A DNA stretch of 28,425 bases, taken from the NCBI GenBank assembly GCA_002420015.1, contig DIHF01000004.1, positions 1 to 28,425 of the forward strand. Direction: 5' to 3'. Each line of letters begins with the position of its first letter. Within the stretch, counting starts at the first letter, position 1. This DNA comes from Micavibrio sp. UBA5703. GTDB lineage: Bacteria; Pseudomonadota; Alphaproteobacteria; Micavibrionales; Micavibrionaceae. The notes under the pieces are model-generated. The model searched no databases. It was not told where the DNA came from and saw only the letters and a program-made list of their open reading frames with translations. Made by a program: the position numbers and the translations under genes. Positions 1-9,308 of this stretch are shown here, one piece after another.

Positions 1-3000
1 ACGATCACGGGCGGTTCCGGTAATGACACCATCAATGGCGGTGCGGGCAACGATATTATTACGGGCGGCACCGGGGCCGACACGATCGATGGCGGTGCGA
101 ACGACGACACGATCAATCTGGCGAATGGCGACTTTGCAGCGGGTGAATCGATCACAGGCGGCGCGAACACAGATGCGATCGTTCTGACCAACGCGACGAC
201 GGTCGATTTTACCACGGGTACGATTGCCACGGTTGAAACGCTTACGGGAAGCGGCAGCAACGACACAGTTACGATGTCGGATTTGCAATGGGCTGGATTT
301 ACGACGATAAACCTGGGTGCCGGTGCAGCGGATGTTTTAAACGTGTTGGCTACGGGCGATATTTCGGCGTCCGGCACACCCACAGTTTCAAACGTCGAAA
401 CAGGAAATTTAACGGGTACGGGCGGCAACGACAGCGCGACCATGACCGGTGCGCAGCTCAATGCCATTTTGATTGGAACAGGCACGATCAACCTTGGTGG
501 CGGTGCCAGCGATACACTGAATTTGACTTCCACCAGCACTGATCTGAACGCATTGAACGATGCGTCCATTACCAACCTGGAAATTATATCGGCCTCGACA
601 GCGGCAGCGGGCGTGACGATTACGCTGTCCGGCCAGACGGAAGGGTTTACCGTCACGGGCAGCGGTTTTGTTGATACGATCACGGGCGGTTCCGGTAATG
701 ACACCATCAATGGCGGTGCGGGCAACGATATTATTACGGGCGGCACCGGAGCCGATACGATCGACGGCGGTGCGAATGACGATACAATCAATCTGGCAAA
801 CGGCGATTTTGCTTCGGGTGAATCGATCACGGGCGGCGCCAATACCGATACAATCGTTCTCACCAACGCGACGACGGTAGATTTTACGACAGGAACGATC
901 AATACGGTTGAGACTCTGACGGGCAGTACGGGCAACGACACCGTAACCGTATCCGCGACACAGTTTGTTGGTTTTTCGACTATTAACCTTCAGGGCGGCA
1001 CCGATACCTTGAATGTTCAGGCAATCGGAACTGTTGACGTTACGGCTTCGAGCTTCCCAACAGTAAGCAACGTCGAGGTTTCGAATTTAACCGGCAGCAC
1101 GGGCGCGGATGATCTGACCATCACGGGCGCGCAGCTTGATGCGATTATTATCGGCACAGGGACTGTGAATTTTGCTGGTGGTACGGATACGTTGAACTTA
1201 ACGTCGACTTCGGCGGACTTCAACACGCTCGGCGCGACAGATGCTAGCATTCAGGCGCTTGAGAACGTGTCGGCGGCGACGGCTGCGGCAGGCGTTACCA
1301 TCACTCTGTCGAGCCAGACGGAAGGGTTTACGGTTACGGGCAGCGGGTTTGCGGACACGCTGACGACGGGATCGGGCAATGATACGATTAACGGCGGTGC
1401 GGGCAACGACACGATTACGGGTGGCACCGGGGCCGATATCATTGATGGCGGGGACAATGACGATACGATCAATCTGGCGAACGGGAATTTCGCGGCAGGT
1501 GAATCGATCACGGGCGGCAACGGTACCGATGCAATCGTTCTCACCAACGCGACGACGGTTGACTTTACGACAGGAACGATCAATACGGTTGAGACGCTGA
1601 CAGGAAGCACCGGAAACGACAATGTTACCATTTCTGCGACGCAATACCTGAATTTCTCGACGATCAATCTTCAGGGCGGCACCGATACCCTAACGGTTCA
1701 GGTTATTGGAACGATCGATGTTACCGCGTTGAGCTTCCCGACCGTAAGCAACGTTGAAAACGGCAGCCTGACCGGCAGTACGGGCGACGATGATCTGACG
1801 ATAACGGGCGCGCAGCTTGATTCGATCATAAGCGGCACGGGTACAATCAATTTCAATGGCGGAACCGACATCCTGAACCTGACATCGACTTCGGCGGATT
1901 TGAATACGCTGGGCGCGACGGATGCGAGCATTCAGGGTCTTGAGGAAATTTCAGCGGCGGGAGCCGGAGCGGGGGTTACGATTACCCTTTCCGGCCAGAC
2001 CGAAGCCTTTACGGTTACAGGTGGCGGCTTTGGTGACACCATCACCGGCGGCACGGGTGCCGATACGATTGACGGCGGCGCCAGCAACGACACGATTAAC
2101 CTTGCCAACGGGCATTTTGCGTCTGGTGAATCGATTACGGGCGGTGGCGGGACGGATGCTATCGTGTTCACCAACGCGACGACGGTTGATTTTTCGACCG
2201 GGACGCTTGCAACGGTTGAAACGCTGACCGGATTTGCCGGAAACGACACGGTAACGATGACGGCCACACAATGGGCAGGTTTCACGACCATTAACCTTGT
2301 CAGCGGCACCGATATTTTGAATGTTACGGCCAGTGGCGATATTTCGGCACTCGGTACGCCGACCGTAAGCAACGTCGATACCGGGAACCTGACCGGCACG
2401 GGCGCGAATGATACCGTGACCATGACCGGAGCGCAGCTCAATGCCATTCTGATCGGTGCGGGCACCATCAATCTCGGCGCGGGGGCGACCGATACGCTCA
2501 TAATTACATCGACATCCACGGACCTGAACGCGCTGGCGGACGGGTCTATGTTCAACACGGAAATTATTTCGGCGAGTGCAGCGACGGCGGGCGTAACTCT
2601 GTCTCTCGTCAATCAGGCGGAAAGTCTTACGATTATCGGCGGCGGATTCAACGACACGATCACTGGCACTGTGTCGGCCGACACGATCGATGCAGGCGCG
2701 GGCGACGACACGATTAACGTTGCCAACGGAAGTTTCGACGCAGGCGAGTCGATCACGGGGGGCACCGGCACAGATACGATCATCATGACGACGGTGGGCG
2801 GAAATATTGATTTCTCGGTTGGAACTCTTGCGACGGTCGAAACCATATTGGGCGGCGGTGGTGGCGATACGATAACCCTGACCGCGACGCAATGGGCTTC
2901 CCTTTCGACCATAGACATGTCCGGCGGTAACGATACGATGAATGTCGTAGCCAGTGGTGATATTTCCGCCCTCGGCACACCGACGATGACCAGCATCACA

Positions 3001-3370
3001 GATGGCTTCCTGACCGGAACGGGCGGCAACGACAGCGTGACCATGACCGGTGCACAGCTAAACGCCATTATATTCGGCTCTGGTACGATCAATCTTGGCG
3101 GCGGCACGGATACGCTGAATCTGACATCGACATCGACAGACCTGAATACGCTGGCGAACGGTTCGGTAACAAATCTTGAGGTCGTTTCGGCATCAACGGC
3201 TGCGGCGGGCGTGACGATTAACCTGACCAACCAGACGGAAAACCTGACGATCACGGGAAGTTCATTTGCCGACACGCTTACCGGCGGGTCCGGCAACGAT
3301 ACGATTAACGGCGGCGATGGTGCCGATGTGCTGACTGGCGGTGCCAACGATGACACCATCAATTCAGGCT
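1..3370 (+). repeat. Five long tandem coding repeats in the RTX protein
   Basis: In-frame tandem repeats with unit lengths of 675, 681, 681, 618 and 618 bases start at 1, 676, 1357, 2038 and 2656. A partial copy runs from 3274 to about 3370. Units four and five are shorter because one nonapeptide block is missing. The first ~75 bases of units one and two are identical at DNA level, while later parts differ mostly at silent positions, which points to recent duplication or gene conversion. Confidence 0.85.
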
Positions 3371-4725
3371 CGACCATATCGTCGGCGATCAGCACGATTT
3401 TGAGCGCCAATGCCGAGGCCATTATCGGCCTTGACGGCACGATCCGTCACTGGTTTACCACGGCGGGGACGGATTCAATTACGCTGGATAGCAGCATCAC
3501 GAGTATCTCGGTCGTTGCCTGGGGCGGCGGCGGCGGTGGCGGTGGTGGTGGAGACAATAACACAGGTGGCGCTGGCGGTGGCGGCGGCTTTGTCAAAGGC
3601 AATATTACTGTTTCGAGTGGTGCAACTCTTGCCATCGCTGTAGCCGGCGGCGGCGGTGCCGGTTTGGCGGCTCTTGCAGGTGGAAATACCGATGGAACAG
3701 GCGGTGGTGGCGGCGGTTATTCCGGTGTCTTCGATACCAGTATTAGCCAAGCTAACACGTTGTTTCTTGCGGCTGGTGGCGGTGGTGGCGGTGGCGGTGA
3801 TAATACAGCCGCTGCTCCCAATGGCGGCGCTGGCGGCGCGGCGGGTGCCGCAACAGGTTCGGCGGGCGGCGCTGGCGGCGGTACGGTTGGCGCGGGCCAG
3901 GGTGGTACCCAGCTTGCGGGTGGGACGACTGGCACAGGCAATAATGCGCAAACGGTTGCTGGTACCGATGGCGCTGCTTTGGATGGCGGTGATGGCGGCG
4001 ATCCGATAAATCCGGCAGGAACGGGTGTTGGTGCAGGCGGCACCAATGGCGGTGGTGATGGTGGATTGGCTTCAACGGCAGTTGGTCGCGCTGGTGGTGG
4101 CGGCGGCGGTGCAGGCTATTATGGCGGCGGCGGTGGAACGGCAAGCAATGCTGCGGATACATCCGGCGCGGGCGGCGGCGGCGGCTCTGATTACATCAGC
4201 GGCTCGGCAACAGGCACAACCAATACAGGTGCAACAGGCGCTACGCCGTCGCAATCCGATGCGCTGTATATTAGCGGCGTGGGTGTTGGCGGTACGGCGG
4301 GTCCCAACGATAGCAACGGTACAGCGGGTGGTAGCGGTCTTGTGGTTGTGTCTTATTCCATGACGGCGCCGACTGCGACAAGGCTGGCGGGCGGCATAGA
4401 CAATGACACGCTGAATGGCAGTTCAGGCGTTGATATATTCGAGTTCAGCAACACAGGCGCGGCCAATACGGACACAGTTGTGGGCTTTAACGTGCAGATG
4501 GACAAGATAGATCTTTCCGATCTTCTGACCGGCTATGACCCGGTGACCGAACTCATTACCAACTTCGTTCAGATTACGACCGTCGGTGCCAACTCCGAAA
4601 TCAGGGTGGATACGACTGGTTCCGGTACCTTCGGTGCGACAACGGTCGTGGCAACGTTAAACAGCGTGACCGGCTTGACCAATGAAGACTTCCTCGAAGC
4701 GGCTGGGGTTATTATTACCTCTTAA
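1..4725 (+). CDS. RTX-type type I secreted repeat protein, 5' end outside window
   Basis: The frame is open from base 1, so the true start lies upstream; 1574 residues are visible. It is probably a large adhesin or extracellular matrix protein exported by a type I (ABC) secretion system. Residues 1 to about 1120 are five tandem units of about 206-227 residues (unit starts near bases 1, 676, 1357, 2038 and 2656, with a partial sixth from 3274). Each unit opens with GGxGxDxI-type nonapeptides such as GGSGNDTINGG, which in RTX proteins bind calcium in a parallel beta roll, followed by Thr/Ser/Asn-rich beta-prone sequence. Residues about 1173-1453 are extremely glycine-rich (GGGGGG runs). The last ~115 residues (GGIDNDTLNGSSGVDIFEF, then DTVVGFN and KIDLSDLL) match the C-terminal target domain of type I substrates. 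No catalytic domain is visible. The gene converges on pstB. RTX/T1SS assignment is firm; the adhesin role is inferred. Confidence 0.85.
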   Translation, partial: TITGGSGNDTINGGAGNDIITGGTGADTIDGGANDDTINLANGDFAAGESITGGANTDAIVLTNATTVDFTTGTIATVETLTGSGSNDTVTMSDLQWAGFTTINLGAGAADVLNVLATGDISASGTPTVSNVETGNLTGTGGNDSATMTGAQLNAILIGTGTINLGGGASDTLNLTSTSTDLNALNDASITNLEIISASTAAAGVTITLSGQTEGFTVTGSGFVDTITGGSGNDTINGGAGNDIITGGTGADTIDGGANDDTINLANGDFASGESITGGANTDTIVLTNATTVDFTTGTINTVETLTGSTGNDTVTVSATQFVGFSTINLQGGTDTLNVQAIGTVDVTASSFPTVSNVEVSNLTGSTGADDLTITGAQLDAIIIGTGTVNFAGGTDTLNLTSTSADFNTLGATDASIQALENVSAATAAAGVTITLSSQTEGFTVTGSGFADTLTTGSGNDTINGGAGNDTITGGTGADIIDGGDNDDTINLANGNFAAGESITGGNGTDAIVLTNATTVDFTTGTINTVETLTGSTGNDNVTISATQYLNFSTINLQGGTDTLTVQVIGTIDVTALSFPTVSNVENGSLTGSTGDDDLTITGAQLDSIISGTGTINFNGGTDILNLTSTSADLNTLGATDASIQGLEEISAAGAGAGVTITLSGQTEAFTVTGGGFGDTITGGTGADTIDGGASNDTINLANGHFASGESITGGGGTDAIVFTNATTVDFSTGTLATVETLTGFAGNDTVTMTATQWAGFTTINLVSGTDILNVTASGDISALGTPTVSNVDTGNLTGTGANDTVTMTGAQLNAILIGAGTINLGAGATDTLIITSTSTDLNALADGSMFNTEIISASAATAGVTLSLVNQAESLTIIGGGFNDTITGTVSADTIDAGAGDDTINVANGSFDAGESITGGTGTDTIIMTTVGGNIDFSVGTLATVETILGGGGGDTITLTATQWASLSTIDMSGGNDTMNVVASGDISALGTPTMTSITDGFLTGTGGNDSVTMTGAQLNAIIFGSGTINLGGGTDTLNLTSTSTDLNTLANGSVTNLEVVSASTAAAGVTINLTNQTENLTITGSSFADTLTGGSGNDTINGGDGADVLTGGANDDTINSGSTISSAISTILSANAEAIIGLDGTIRHWFTTAGTDSITLDSSITSISVVAWGGGGGGGGGGDNNTGGAGGGGGFVKGNITVSSGATLAIAVAGGGGAGLAALAGGNTDGTGGGGGGYSGVFDTSISQANTLFLAAGGGGGGGGDNTAAAPNGGAGGAAGAATGSAGGAGGGTVGAGQGGTQLAGGTTGTGNNAQTVAGTDGAALDGGDGGDPINPAGTGVGAGGTNGGGDGGLASTAVGRAGGGGGGAGYYGGGGGTASNAADTSGAGGGGGSDYISGSATGTTNTGATGATPSQSDALYISGVGVGGTAGPNDSNGTAGGSGLVVVSYSMTAPTATRLAGGIDNDTLNGSSGVDIFEFSNTGAANTDTVVGFNVQMDKIDLSDLLTGYDPVTELITNFVQITTVGANSEIRVDTTGSGTFGATTVVATLNSVTGLTNEDFLEAAGVIITS
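3519..4360 (+). other. Glycine-rich domain inside the RTX protein
   Basis: About 280 residues dominated by Gly with Ala, Thr and Asn. It is introduced by a short beta-like segment (SITSISVVAWGGG) and contains blocks such as LFLAAGGGGGGGG and GAGYYGGGGG. The pattern of hydrophobic strands ending in poly-Gly runs, with a late GSGLVVVSY strand, resembles the glycine-rich domain of ALK/LTK-type receptors and of some bacterial and phage fibre proteins. That is recognition by eye only. It sits between the calcium-binding repeats and the secretion signal. Confidence 0.55.
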
Positions 4726-4739
4726 GGTAAAATATTACC
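4726..4739. terminator. Small hairpin between convergent RTX gene and pstB
   Basis: GGTAA-AATA-TTACC can form a 5-bp stem between two convergent genes and overlaps the pstB stop codon. No strong T tract follows on either strand, so it is at best a weak bidirectional terminator. Confidence 0.2.
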
Positions 4740-5544
4740 CGAACTTACCGCCAATATAATCCTTGGTTTGCTGGTGCGCCGGATCGTTGAAAATCTGCTC
4801 CGTATGGCCGGATTCAATAATATGCCCAAGGTGGAAAAAGGCGGTGTAATCGGACACGCGCTCGGCCTGCTGCATCGAGTGCGTGATGATGACGATGGTG
4901 AATTTTTTCCGCAGGTCGGCGATTAGTTCCTCAATCAATGCTGTGGCGATCGGGTCGAGCGCCGAACAGGGTTCGTCCATCAGGATCACTTCCGGCTCGG
5001 TGGCGATGGCGCGGGCAATACACAGGCGCTGCTGCTGGCCGCCGGAAAGCGATGTTCCGGGTTCGCCCAGACGGTCTGCGACCTCGTTCCACAGGCCGAC
5101 CCGTGTCAGGGTTTTTTCCACCAGCGCATCAAGTTCGCCTTTGCTTTTGGTCAGGCGGTGGATTTTCGGTCCGTAGGCGACGTTCTCATAGATCGACTTT
5201 GGAAAGGGGTTTGGTTTTTGGAACACCATGCCGATTTTTTGCCGCAGCAAAATCGTATCGATGCCGTCTTTGTAGATGTTAAACCCGTCAAGCCGCACCT
5301 TGCCGGTCACGCGGCAGTTTTCAACGTAATCGTTCATGCGGTTCAGGCAGCGGATAAAGGTTGATTTCCCGCATCCCGAAGGCCCGATCAGCGCGGTCAC
5401 CTTGTTGTTGTGGATGTCGAGGTTGACCTCGTGCAGGGCCTGGCTGTTGCCGTAAAAGACACTGAGGTCCTGCGTCGACATGCGGATGTCGCCTTGGGTT
5501 TCGGGGGTGGTTTTCTTTTTCAAAAGACTCATGTTTTTCACCAT
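4735..5544 (-). CDS. pstB: Phosphate ABC transporter ATP-binding protein PstB
   Basis: ATPase of the high-affinity phosphate importer, acting at the cytoplasmic face of the inner membrane with the PstC/PstA channel. The 269-residue protein has Walker A GPSGCGKST (residues 54-62), a Q-loop in MVFQKPNPFPKS, the ABC signature LSGGQQQR, Walker B VILMDEP followed by the SALDP D-loop, and the switch histidine in IITHSMQQA. Length and motifs are those of PstB, including the phosphate-family NPFPKSIYENVAYG stretch. The listed ATG overlaps the pstA stop (ATGGTGA). A second ATG 12 bases on (5532) is equally plausible; neither has a strong Shine-Dalgarno. It is the last gene of the cluster; no phoU follows. 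Confidence 0.95.
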   Translation of the reverse strand: MVKNMSLLKKKTTPETQGDIRMSTQDLSVFYGNSQALHEVNLDIHNNKVTALIGPSGCGKSTFIRCLNRMNDYVENCRVTGKVRLDGFNIYKDGIDTILLRQKIGMVFQKPNPFPKSIYENVAYGPKIHRLTKSKGELDALVEKTLTRVGLWNEVADRLGEPGTSLSGGQQQRLCIARAIATEPEVILMDEPCSALDPIATALIEELIADLRKKFTIVIITHSMQQAERVSDYTAFFHLGHIIESGHTEQIFNDPAHQQTKDYIGGKFG

Positions 5545-6857
5545 TTGATTTCAAACCGGCGACGGATAAAGATCGCCAGCAGATTGATTAACACCATAAA
5601 GGCTAGCAGCACCATGATGGCGGCGGCCGTTTTCTCGACAAAGCCAAGCTCGGGGTTGCTGGCCCACAGATAAACCTGCACCGGCAGGGTCGTTGCCGGG
5701 TCCGTAAATTTTTTCGGGATGTCGGCCACGAAAGCGACCATGCCGATCATCAGAAGCGGTGCCGTTTCCCCGAATGCCCGCGCAACGCCCAGGATAACCC
5801 CGGTCATAATGCCCGGCAGCGCATATATAAGGGTATGGTGGAACACAACCTGCGTCGGTGTTGCGCCGAGAGCGGCGGCGGCATAGCGGATCGAGCGGGG
5901 AACGGCCTCAAGCGCATTGCGCGTGGCGATGACGATGGTGGGCAGGATAAGCAGCGCCAGCGTAAGCCCGCCGACCAGCGGCGAAGATCGCGGCAGCCCA
6001 AAAAGGTTCAGGTATATGGACAGGCCAAGAAGACCGAAGATAATCGACGGCACGGCGGCGAGGTTGTTGATGTTGATCTCGATAAAATCCTTGATCCAGT
6101 TTTTGGGCGCAAATTCCTCAAGGTATATCGCCGTCGCCACACCCAGCGGAAAAGAAAAGGCAATGCAGACCAGAATGGTCATGAACGAGCCGATAACGGC
6201 GGTTCGTACACCCGCCAGTTCGGCCTCGCGGGAGTCGCCATTGTTAAGGAAGGCCATGTTGAATTTGAGGCGCATTTTCTTTGCCCGCGCCAGTTCGGTA
6301 ACCCAGGCGGCGTGCTCTTTCGTCACTTTGCCGCCGCGAATGGATTGCTGGTACATATGCTGTTTGTAAAAGACGCTGACGGTGCTGGCGGCGGGAACCC
6401 AGATATCGCGCCGCGTGCCGACAAGTTCAGGGTAGCTCTCGGCAATTCTTTTCAATGTGTAGGGTGCATTGCGGCTGACCAGACCAAAGAGCGCTCTTTT
6501 TTCTTGGGAATCTTCCACGCCGGGGAAAAGCTCCATAAGGGAATTCTGGATCATTTTTCTGTAGTCGCCATCCTCAACCAATTTTGCATCGAACGTGACT
6601 GGCAGGCGGACCTGCGCTTCGGTGAAGGCCGAGCGGCCGCTGGCGGCGATGTTCCAGATCAGGCTGGCAAGGAAAAGAGAGGCGAGGAAAATAGCAGCAA
6701 ATCCGGTCCGGCGGAAACGGCGTTCTCTGGCCTTTCTTTTATGCACCCAGCGGTGTGCGGGGTCGTTGTTTTGGGCCGTATAGATGATGAACGGGTTTTT
6801 CTTTTTAATGGCCCGGTTTACGGCAATGCGCGTGCGTCTGCGGAAAAAATTAATCAT
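5538..6857 (-). CDS. pstA: Phosphate ABC transporter permease PstA, long N-terminal form
   Basis: One of the two inner-membrane permeases of the phosphate importer. At 439 residues it is much longer than E. coli PstA (about 300). The first ~215 residues contain a basic start, a transmembrane segment around 51-72 and a soluble, probably periplasmic domain, matching the DUF3333 extension known from alphaproteobacterial PstA. The C-terminal half has several membrane helices and the permease coupling region (EAVPRSIRYAAAALGATPTQVVFHHTLIYALPG), followed by GVARAFGETAPLLMIG as in PstA. The start overlaps the pstC stop by 8 bases, and the 3' end overlaps the upstream pstB start, showing tight translational coupling. 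Confidence 0.95.
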   Translation of the reverse strand: MINFFRRRTRIAVNRAIKKKNPFIIYTAQNNDPAHRWVHKRKARERRFRRTGFAAIFLASLFLASLIWNIAASGRSAFTEAQVRLPVTFDAKLVEDGDYRKMIQNSLMELFPGVEDSQEKRALFGLVSRNAPYTLKRIAESYPELVGTRRDIWVPAASTVSVFYKQHMYQQSIRGGKVTKEHAAWVTELARAKKMRLKFNMAFLNNGDSREAELAGVRTAVIGSFMTILVCIAFSFPLGVATAIYLEEFAPKNWIKDFIEININNLAAVPSIIFGLLGLSIYLNLFGLPRSSPLVGGLTLALLILPTIVIATRNALEAVPRSIRYAAAALGATPTQVVFHHTLIYALPGIMTGVILGVARAFGETAPLLMIGMVAFVADIPKKFTDPATTLPVQVYLWASNPELGFVEKTAAAIMVLLAFMVLINLLAIFIRRRFEIKW

Positions 6858-7752
6858 AGCGCTCCCTATACCTCTTTACGATAATCAGCGCGATAATGTT
6901 CAGGGCCAAAGTCATGAAAAACAGGGAAAACCCGAGCGCAAAGGCGGCCAGCGTCTTGTTGCTGTCGAACTCGTGGTCACCCACCAAAAGCGTGACGATC
7001 TGGACGGTTGCCGTGGTAACCGATTCCAGCGGGTTGAGGGTCAGGTTGGCCGCCATACCGGCCGCCATCACCACCACCATGGTTTCGCCGATGCCCCGGG
7101 AAATGCCCAGAAGAATCGCGCTGACGATGCCGGGCAGGGCGGCAGGCAGGATGACGTTCCTGACGGTTTCCGACTGCGTTGCCCCGATAGCCAGCGAGCC
7201 GAAACTTAGGGATTTAGGCACAGAGCTGATGACGTCCTCGGACAGCGACATGACATTGGGCGTAATCATGATACCCATAACGATCCCGGCAGTAAGGGCG
7301 CTTTCAGAAGCAATTGAAATCCCGATCATTTCACCCGCGGCACGCAGCATAGGTGCTACGGCGATCACGGCAAAATACCCGTAAACCACGGAAGGAACGC
7401 CAGCCAGAATCTCTAAAAGCGGCTTGGCCCAATTCCGAAAGCCTGTGCTTGCATACACCGAAAGATAGATTGCTGCATAAAGGCCCAGCGGCGCCGCCAC
7501 CATCATGGCAATCAGGGTAACAAGGAAGGTGCCCATAAAAACCGGAACGGCACCAAAGACATTGCTTCCGCCATCATTTGTGGCGGATTGCGGACTCCAG
7601 TGCGTGCCGAAGAAGAAGTCCAGAAATGAAACATGCGAGAAAAAACGGAACGTTTCGGAAAAAACGGAAAGAATGATAAGGGCCGTCACAAGGACCGAAA
7701 GCATCGTACAAGCCAGAAGGCCCGTCCTGATCATGTTCTCAAATCTTGCCAT
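6850..7752 (-). CDS. pstC: Phosphate ABC transporter permease PstC
   Basis: Second permease of the phosphate importer. Its 300 residues hold about six transmembrane helices. The coupling loop reads SVPKSLSFGSLAIGATQSETVRNVILPAALPGI and is followed by GISRGIGETMVVVMAAG, both typical of PstC. The periplasmic loop FFGTHWSPQS...FGAVPVFMGT is also family-typical. The length matches the short E. coli-like form rather than the much longer PstC found in many Alphaproteobacteria. It is separated from the porin gene by about 100 bases containing a strong hairpin. Upstream of the ATG is only a weak Shine-Dalgarno (GAAAG). Confidence 0.94.
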   Translation of the reverse strand: MARFENMIRTGLLACTMLSVLVTALIILSVFSETFRFFSHVSFLDFFFGTHWSPQSATNDGGSNVFGAVPVFMGTFLVTLIAMMVAAPLGLYAAIYLSVYASTGFRNWAKPLLEILAGVPSVVYGYFAVIAVAPMLRAAGEMIGISIASESALTAGIVMGIMITPNVMSLSEDVISSVPKSLSFGSLAIGATQSETVRNVILPAALPGIVSAILLGISRGIGETMVVVMAAGMAANLTLNPLESVTTATVQIVTLLVGDHEFDSNKTLAAFALGFSLFFMTLALNIIALIIVKRYRERYD

Positions 7753-7788
7753 GCAGCTTTCAATTAATTTGGTTTGTACTCTTATAAG

Positions 7789-7822
7789 AAAAGGCCGCTT
7801 AAAGTAAAGCGGCCTTTTTAAA
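7789..7822 (-). terminator. Strong intrinsic terminator between porin gene and pstC
   Basis: A perfect 12-bp inverted repeat, AAAAGGCCGCTT (7789-7800) and AAGCGGCCTTTT (7807-7818), with a 6-base loop. On the minus strand the stem ends in a T stretch after the GC core, the normal form of a rho-independent terminator. It lies inside the pst cluster, so it would end or attenuate transcription coming from pstS and the porin before pstCAB. The symmetrical A/T flanks mean it could also work on the plus strand. Confidence 0.75.
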
Positions 7823-7853
7823 TTTATTTAATCTGTAAAATAACCTCGGTGGC

Positions 7854-9275
7854 TTAGAAATCCCACTGCGCCCGGGCGTTGTAAACTGTGGGGTCGTCGT
7901 TGGCCACCACGCCTTCATTGTCGGTATTAACGGCAACCACATTGCCCATCAGGCGTATATTGTCGGTCAGGTGCCAGTTAATACCGGCGCTGGTTTCCGA
8001 TAATTCGCCTCCGGTGATGCCTGCTCCGGCATCGTTGAGGTCGACATTGGAGTAGCCCACGACCAGCTCAACAGCTCCCGTGCCGCCATCTTTCAGGCTG
8101 AACGGGCTTTTGGGTTTTACACGGTCGAAGTTGCCCGTTTTCCCCTTATAGGGGCGCTGTTCCCCGGTCACGAACCATCCGGCCTGAGCGTAGTAGCCGT
8201 CGAACCCTGCGTCATCCGATCCATCGTCCCGGTTGACATCGGCCTTGAAATATTCGCCCTGAACGCTGACCGGGCCGAATATTCCGGCAGCTTCAAGACC
8301 GTAAACATTCACGCTATCGACGGATGAGAGGGAACCTGTGTCCACAACCCTGTCGCCATCGCCAGCAGGTTTTGCACTGAAGCGTACGGTTCCGGTCGGA
8401 TAACGCATACTTGCGCCCGCGCCGAGATGCAGCACGTTACCGCTATCATCGCCCGCAAGCCCTAGAAGATTGACTGAGCCGCGCGCATCGAAGGAGAGAT
8501 CTTCATCCTCGCCCGTATCGTCGTTCCCGGCATCTTCGTTGAAGGCACCGCCTGCAAGCGACCAGTTGTCGCCGCCCGTTGTCACGTTGGCACCGATGAT
8601 TTCATCGCGTGTGAACGCATTTGTCGCCGGAGAAAGTTCCATGAGTTGGATGTAGTTAGAACTGGTGTTTTGCTCAAGACCCAAGGCAGGCTTTTGATTG
8701 CCGAGGATTATTTCGGCAGGATCAAGCCCGGTATAGGTCAGGTAAACATCTTTGAAGTTGACTTCTTCCTCGCCGAATTCAAATTCCGACTTGTACTTGA
8801 AGTCCTCGCCGAGATTTCCCTTCACGCCAAGACGTGCGCGGCGGAAGTTCATATTGCTGGCGTGATCTTTCCTGTCATCATCGAAATGTGTGGCATCAAG
8901 ATGAACGCGACCGAAAGGCTGGAAGGAGTATTTTCCGTCAGACGATTCGAATTTTGGCATCGGGTTCATGGTGATTTTTACATCACTTCCCGTGCTGCCC
9001 GCCGCAGGCTTGATGCTGGACAGGGTTTGAGCGACTTCCGCCTGCTCTTTCCCCTGTGCTTCAAGCTGAGCATTCTGCTCGGCGATTTTGGCATCCTGTT
9101 GCTGGATGATCTGGTTTTGCTGATCGACTTTGGAGCCGAGCGTCTGGACCTGCTGCGAGAGTTTCATCAGTTCCTTTTGCATTTGCTCCATCGTCATCTG
9201 CTCTGCCGAGGCCGGTGCCGCAAAACCCGCTACCAGCAGGGCGCTTGATAGAAGAAGGGATTTTCTTATCGTCAT
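7854..9275 (-). CDS. Phosphate-selective porin (OprO/OprP-type)
   Basis: Outer-membrane beta-barrel channel, probably for phosphate or other anions. The 473-residue protein begins with a clear Sec signal peptide (MTIRKSLLLSSALLVAGFAAPASA), followed by a Gln/Lys-rich coiled coil (about residues 27-85, heptad-like QQVQTLGSKVDQQNQIIQQQ). The barrel then starts at FQPFGRVHLDATHF with NFRRARLGVKGNL and FKDVYLTYTGL, strongly like the phosphate-selective porin O and P family. It ends in NARAQWDF, with the terminal Phe expected of barrels recognised by BAM. A GGAAAGGA Shine-Dalgarno precedes the ATG. It lies 33 bases after pstS in the same direction, so it is most likely co-expressed with the binding protein. 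Ion selectivity cannot be read from sequence. Confidence 0.88.
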   Translation of the reverse strand: MTIRKSLLLSSALLVAGFAAPASAEQMTMEQMQKELMKLSQQVQTLGSKVDQQNQIIQQQDAKIAEQNAQLEAQGKEQAEVAQTLSSIKPAAGSTGSDVKITMNPMPKFESSDGKYSFQPFGRVHLDATHFDDDRKDHASNMNFRRARLGVKGNLGEDFKYKSEFEFGEEEVNFKDVYLTYTGLDPAEIILGNQKPALGLEQNTSSNYIQLMELSPATNAFTRDEIIGANVTTGGDNWSLAGGAFNEDAGNDDTGEDEDLSFDARGSVNLLGLAGDDSGNVLHLGAGASMRYPTGTVRFSAKPAGDGDRVVDTGSLSSVDSVNVYGLEAAGIFGPVSVQGEYFKADVNRDDGSDDAGFDGYYAQAGWFVTGEQRPYKGKTGNFDRVKPKSPFSLKDGGTGAVELVVGYSNVDLNDAGAGITGGELSETSAGINWHLTDNIRLMGNVVAVNTDNEGVVANDDPTVYNARAQWDF

Positions 9276-9308
9276 GGTGATTTCCTTTCCAGTTGTGCGA
9301 TTTATTGA

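Noticed and set aside
1017..3440. Several long minus-strand frames opposite the RTX gene (up to 313 codons)
   Set aside because: They mirror the repeat periodicity and codon bias of the plus-strand repeats, and their translations are low-complexity with no recognisable domain; shadows.
5835..6884. A 349-codon plus-strand frame opposite pstA
   Set aside because: Antisense to a well-supported permease; composition (many Arg, Gly, Asp) is typical of a shadow frame.
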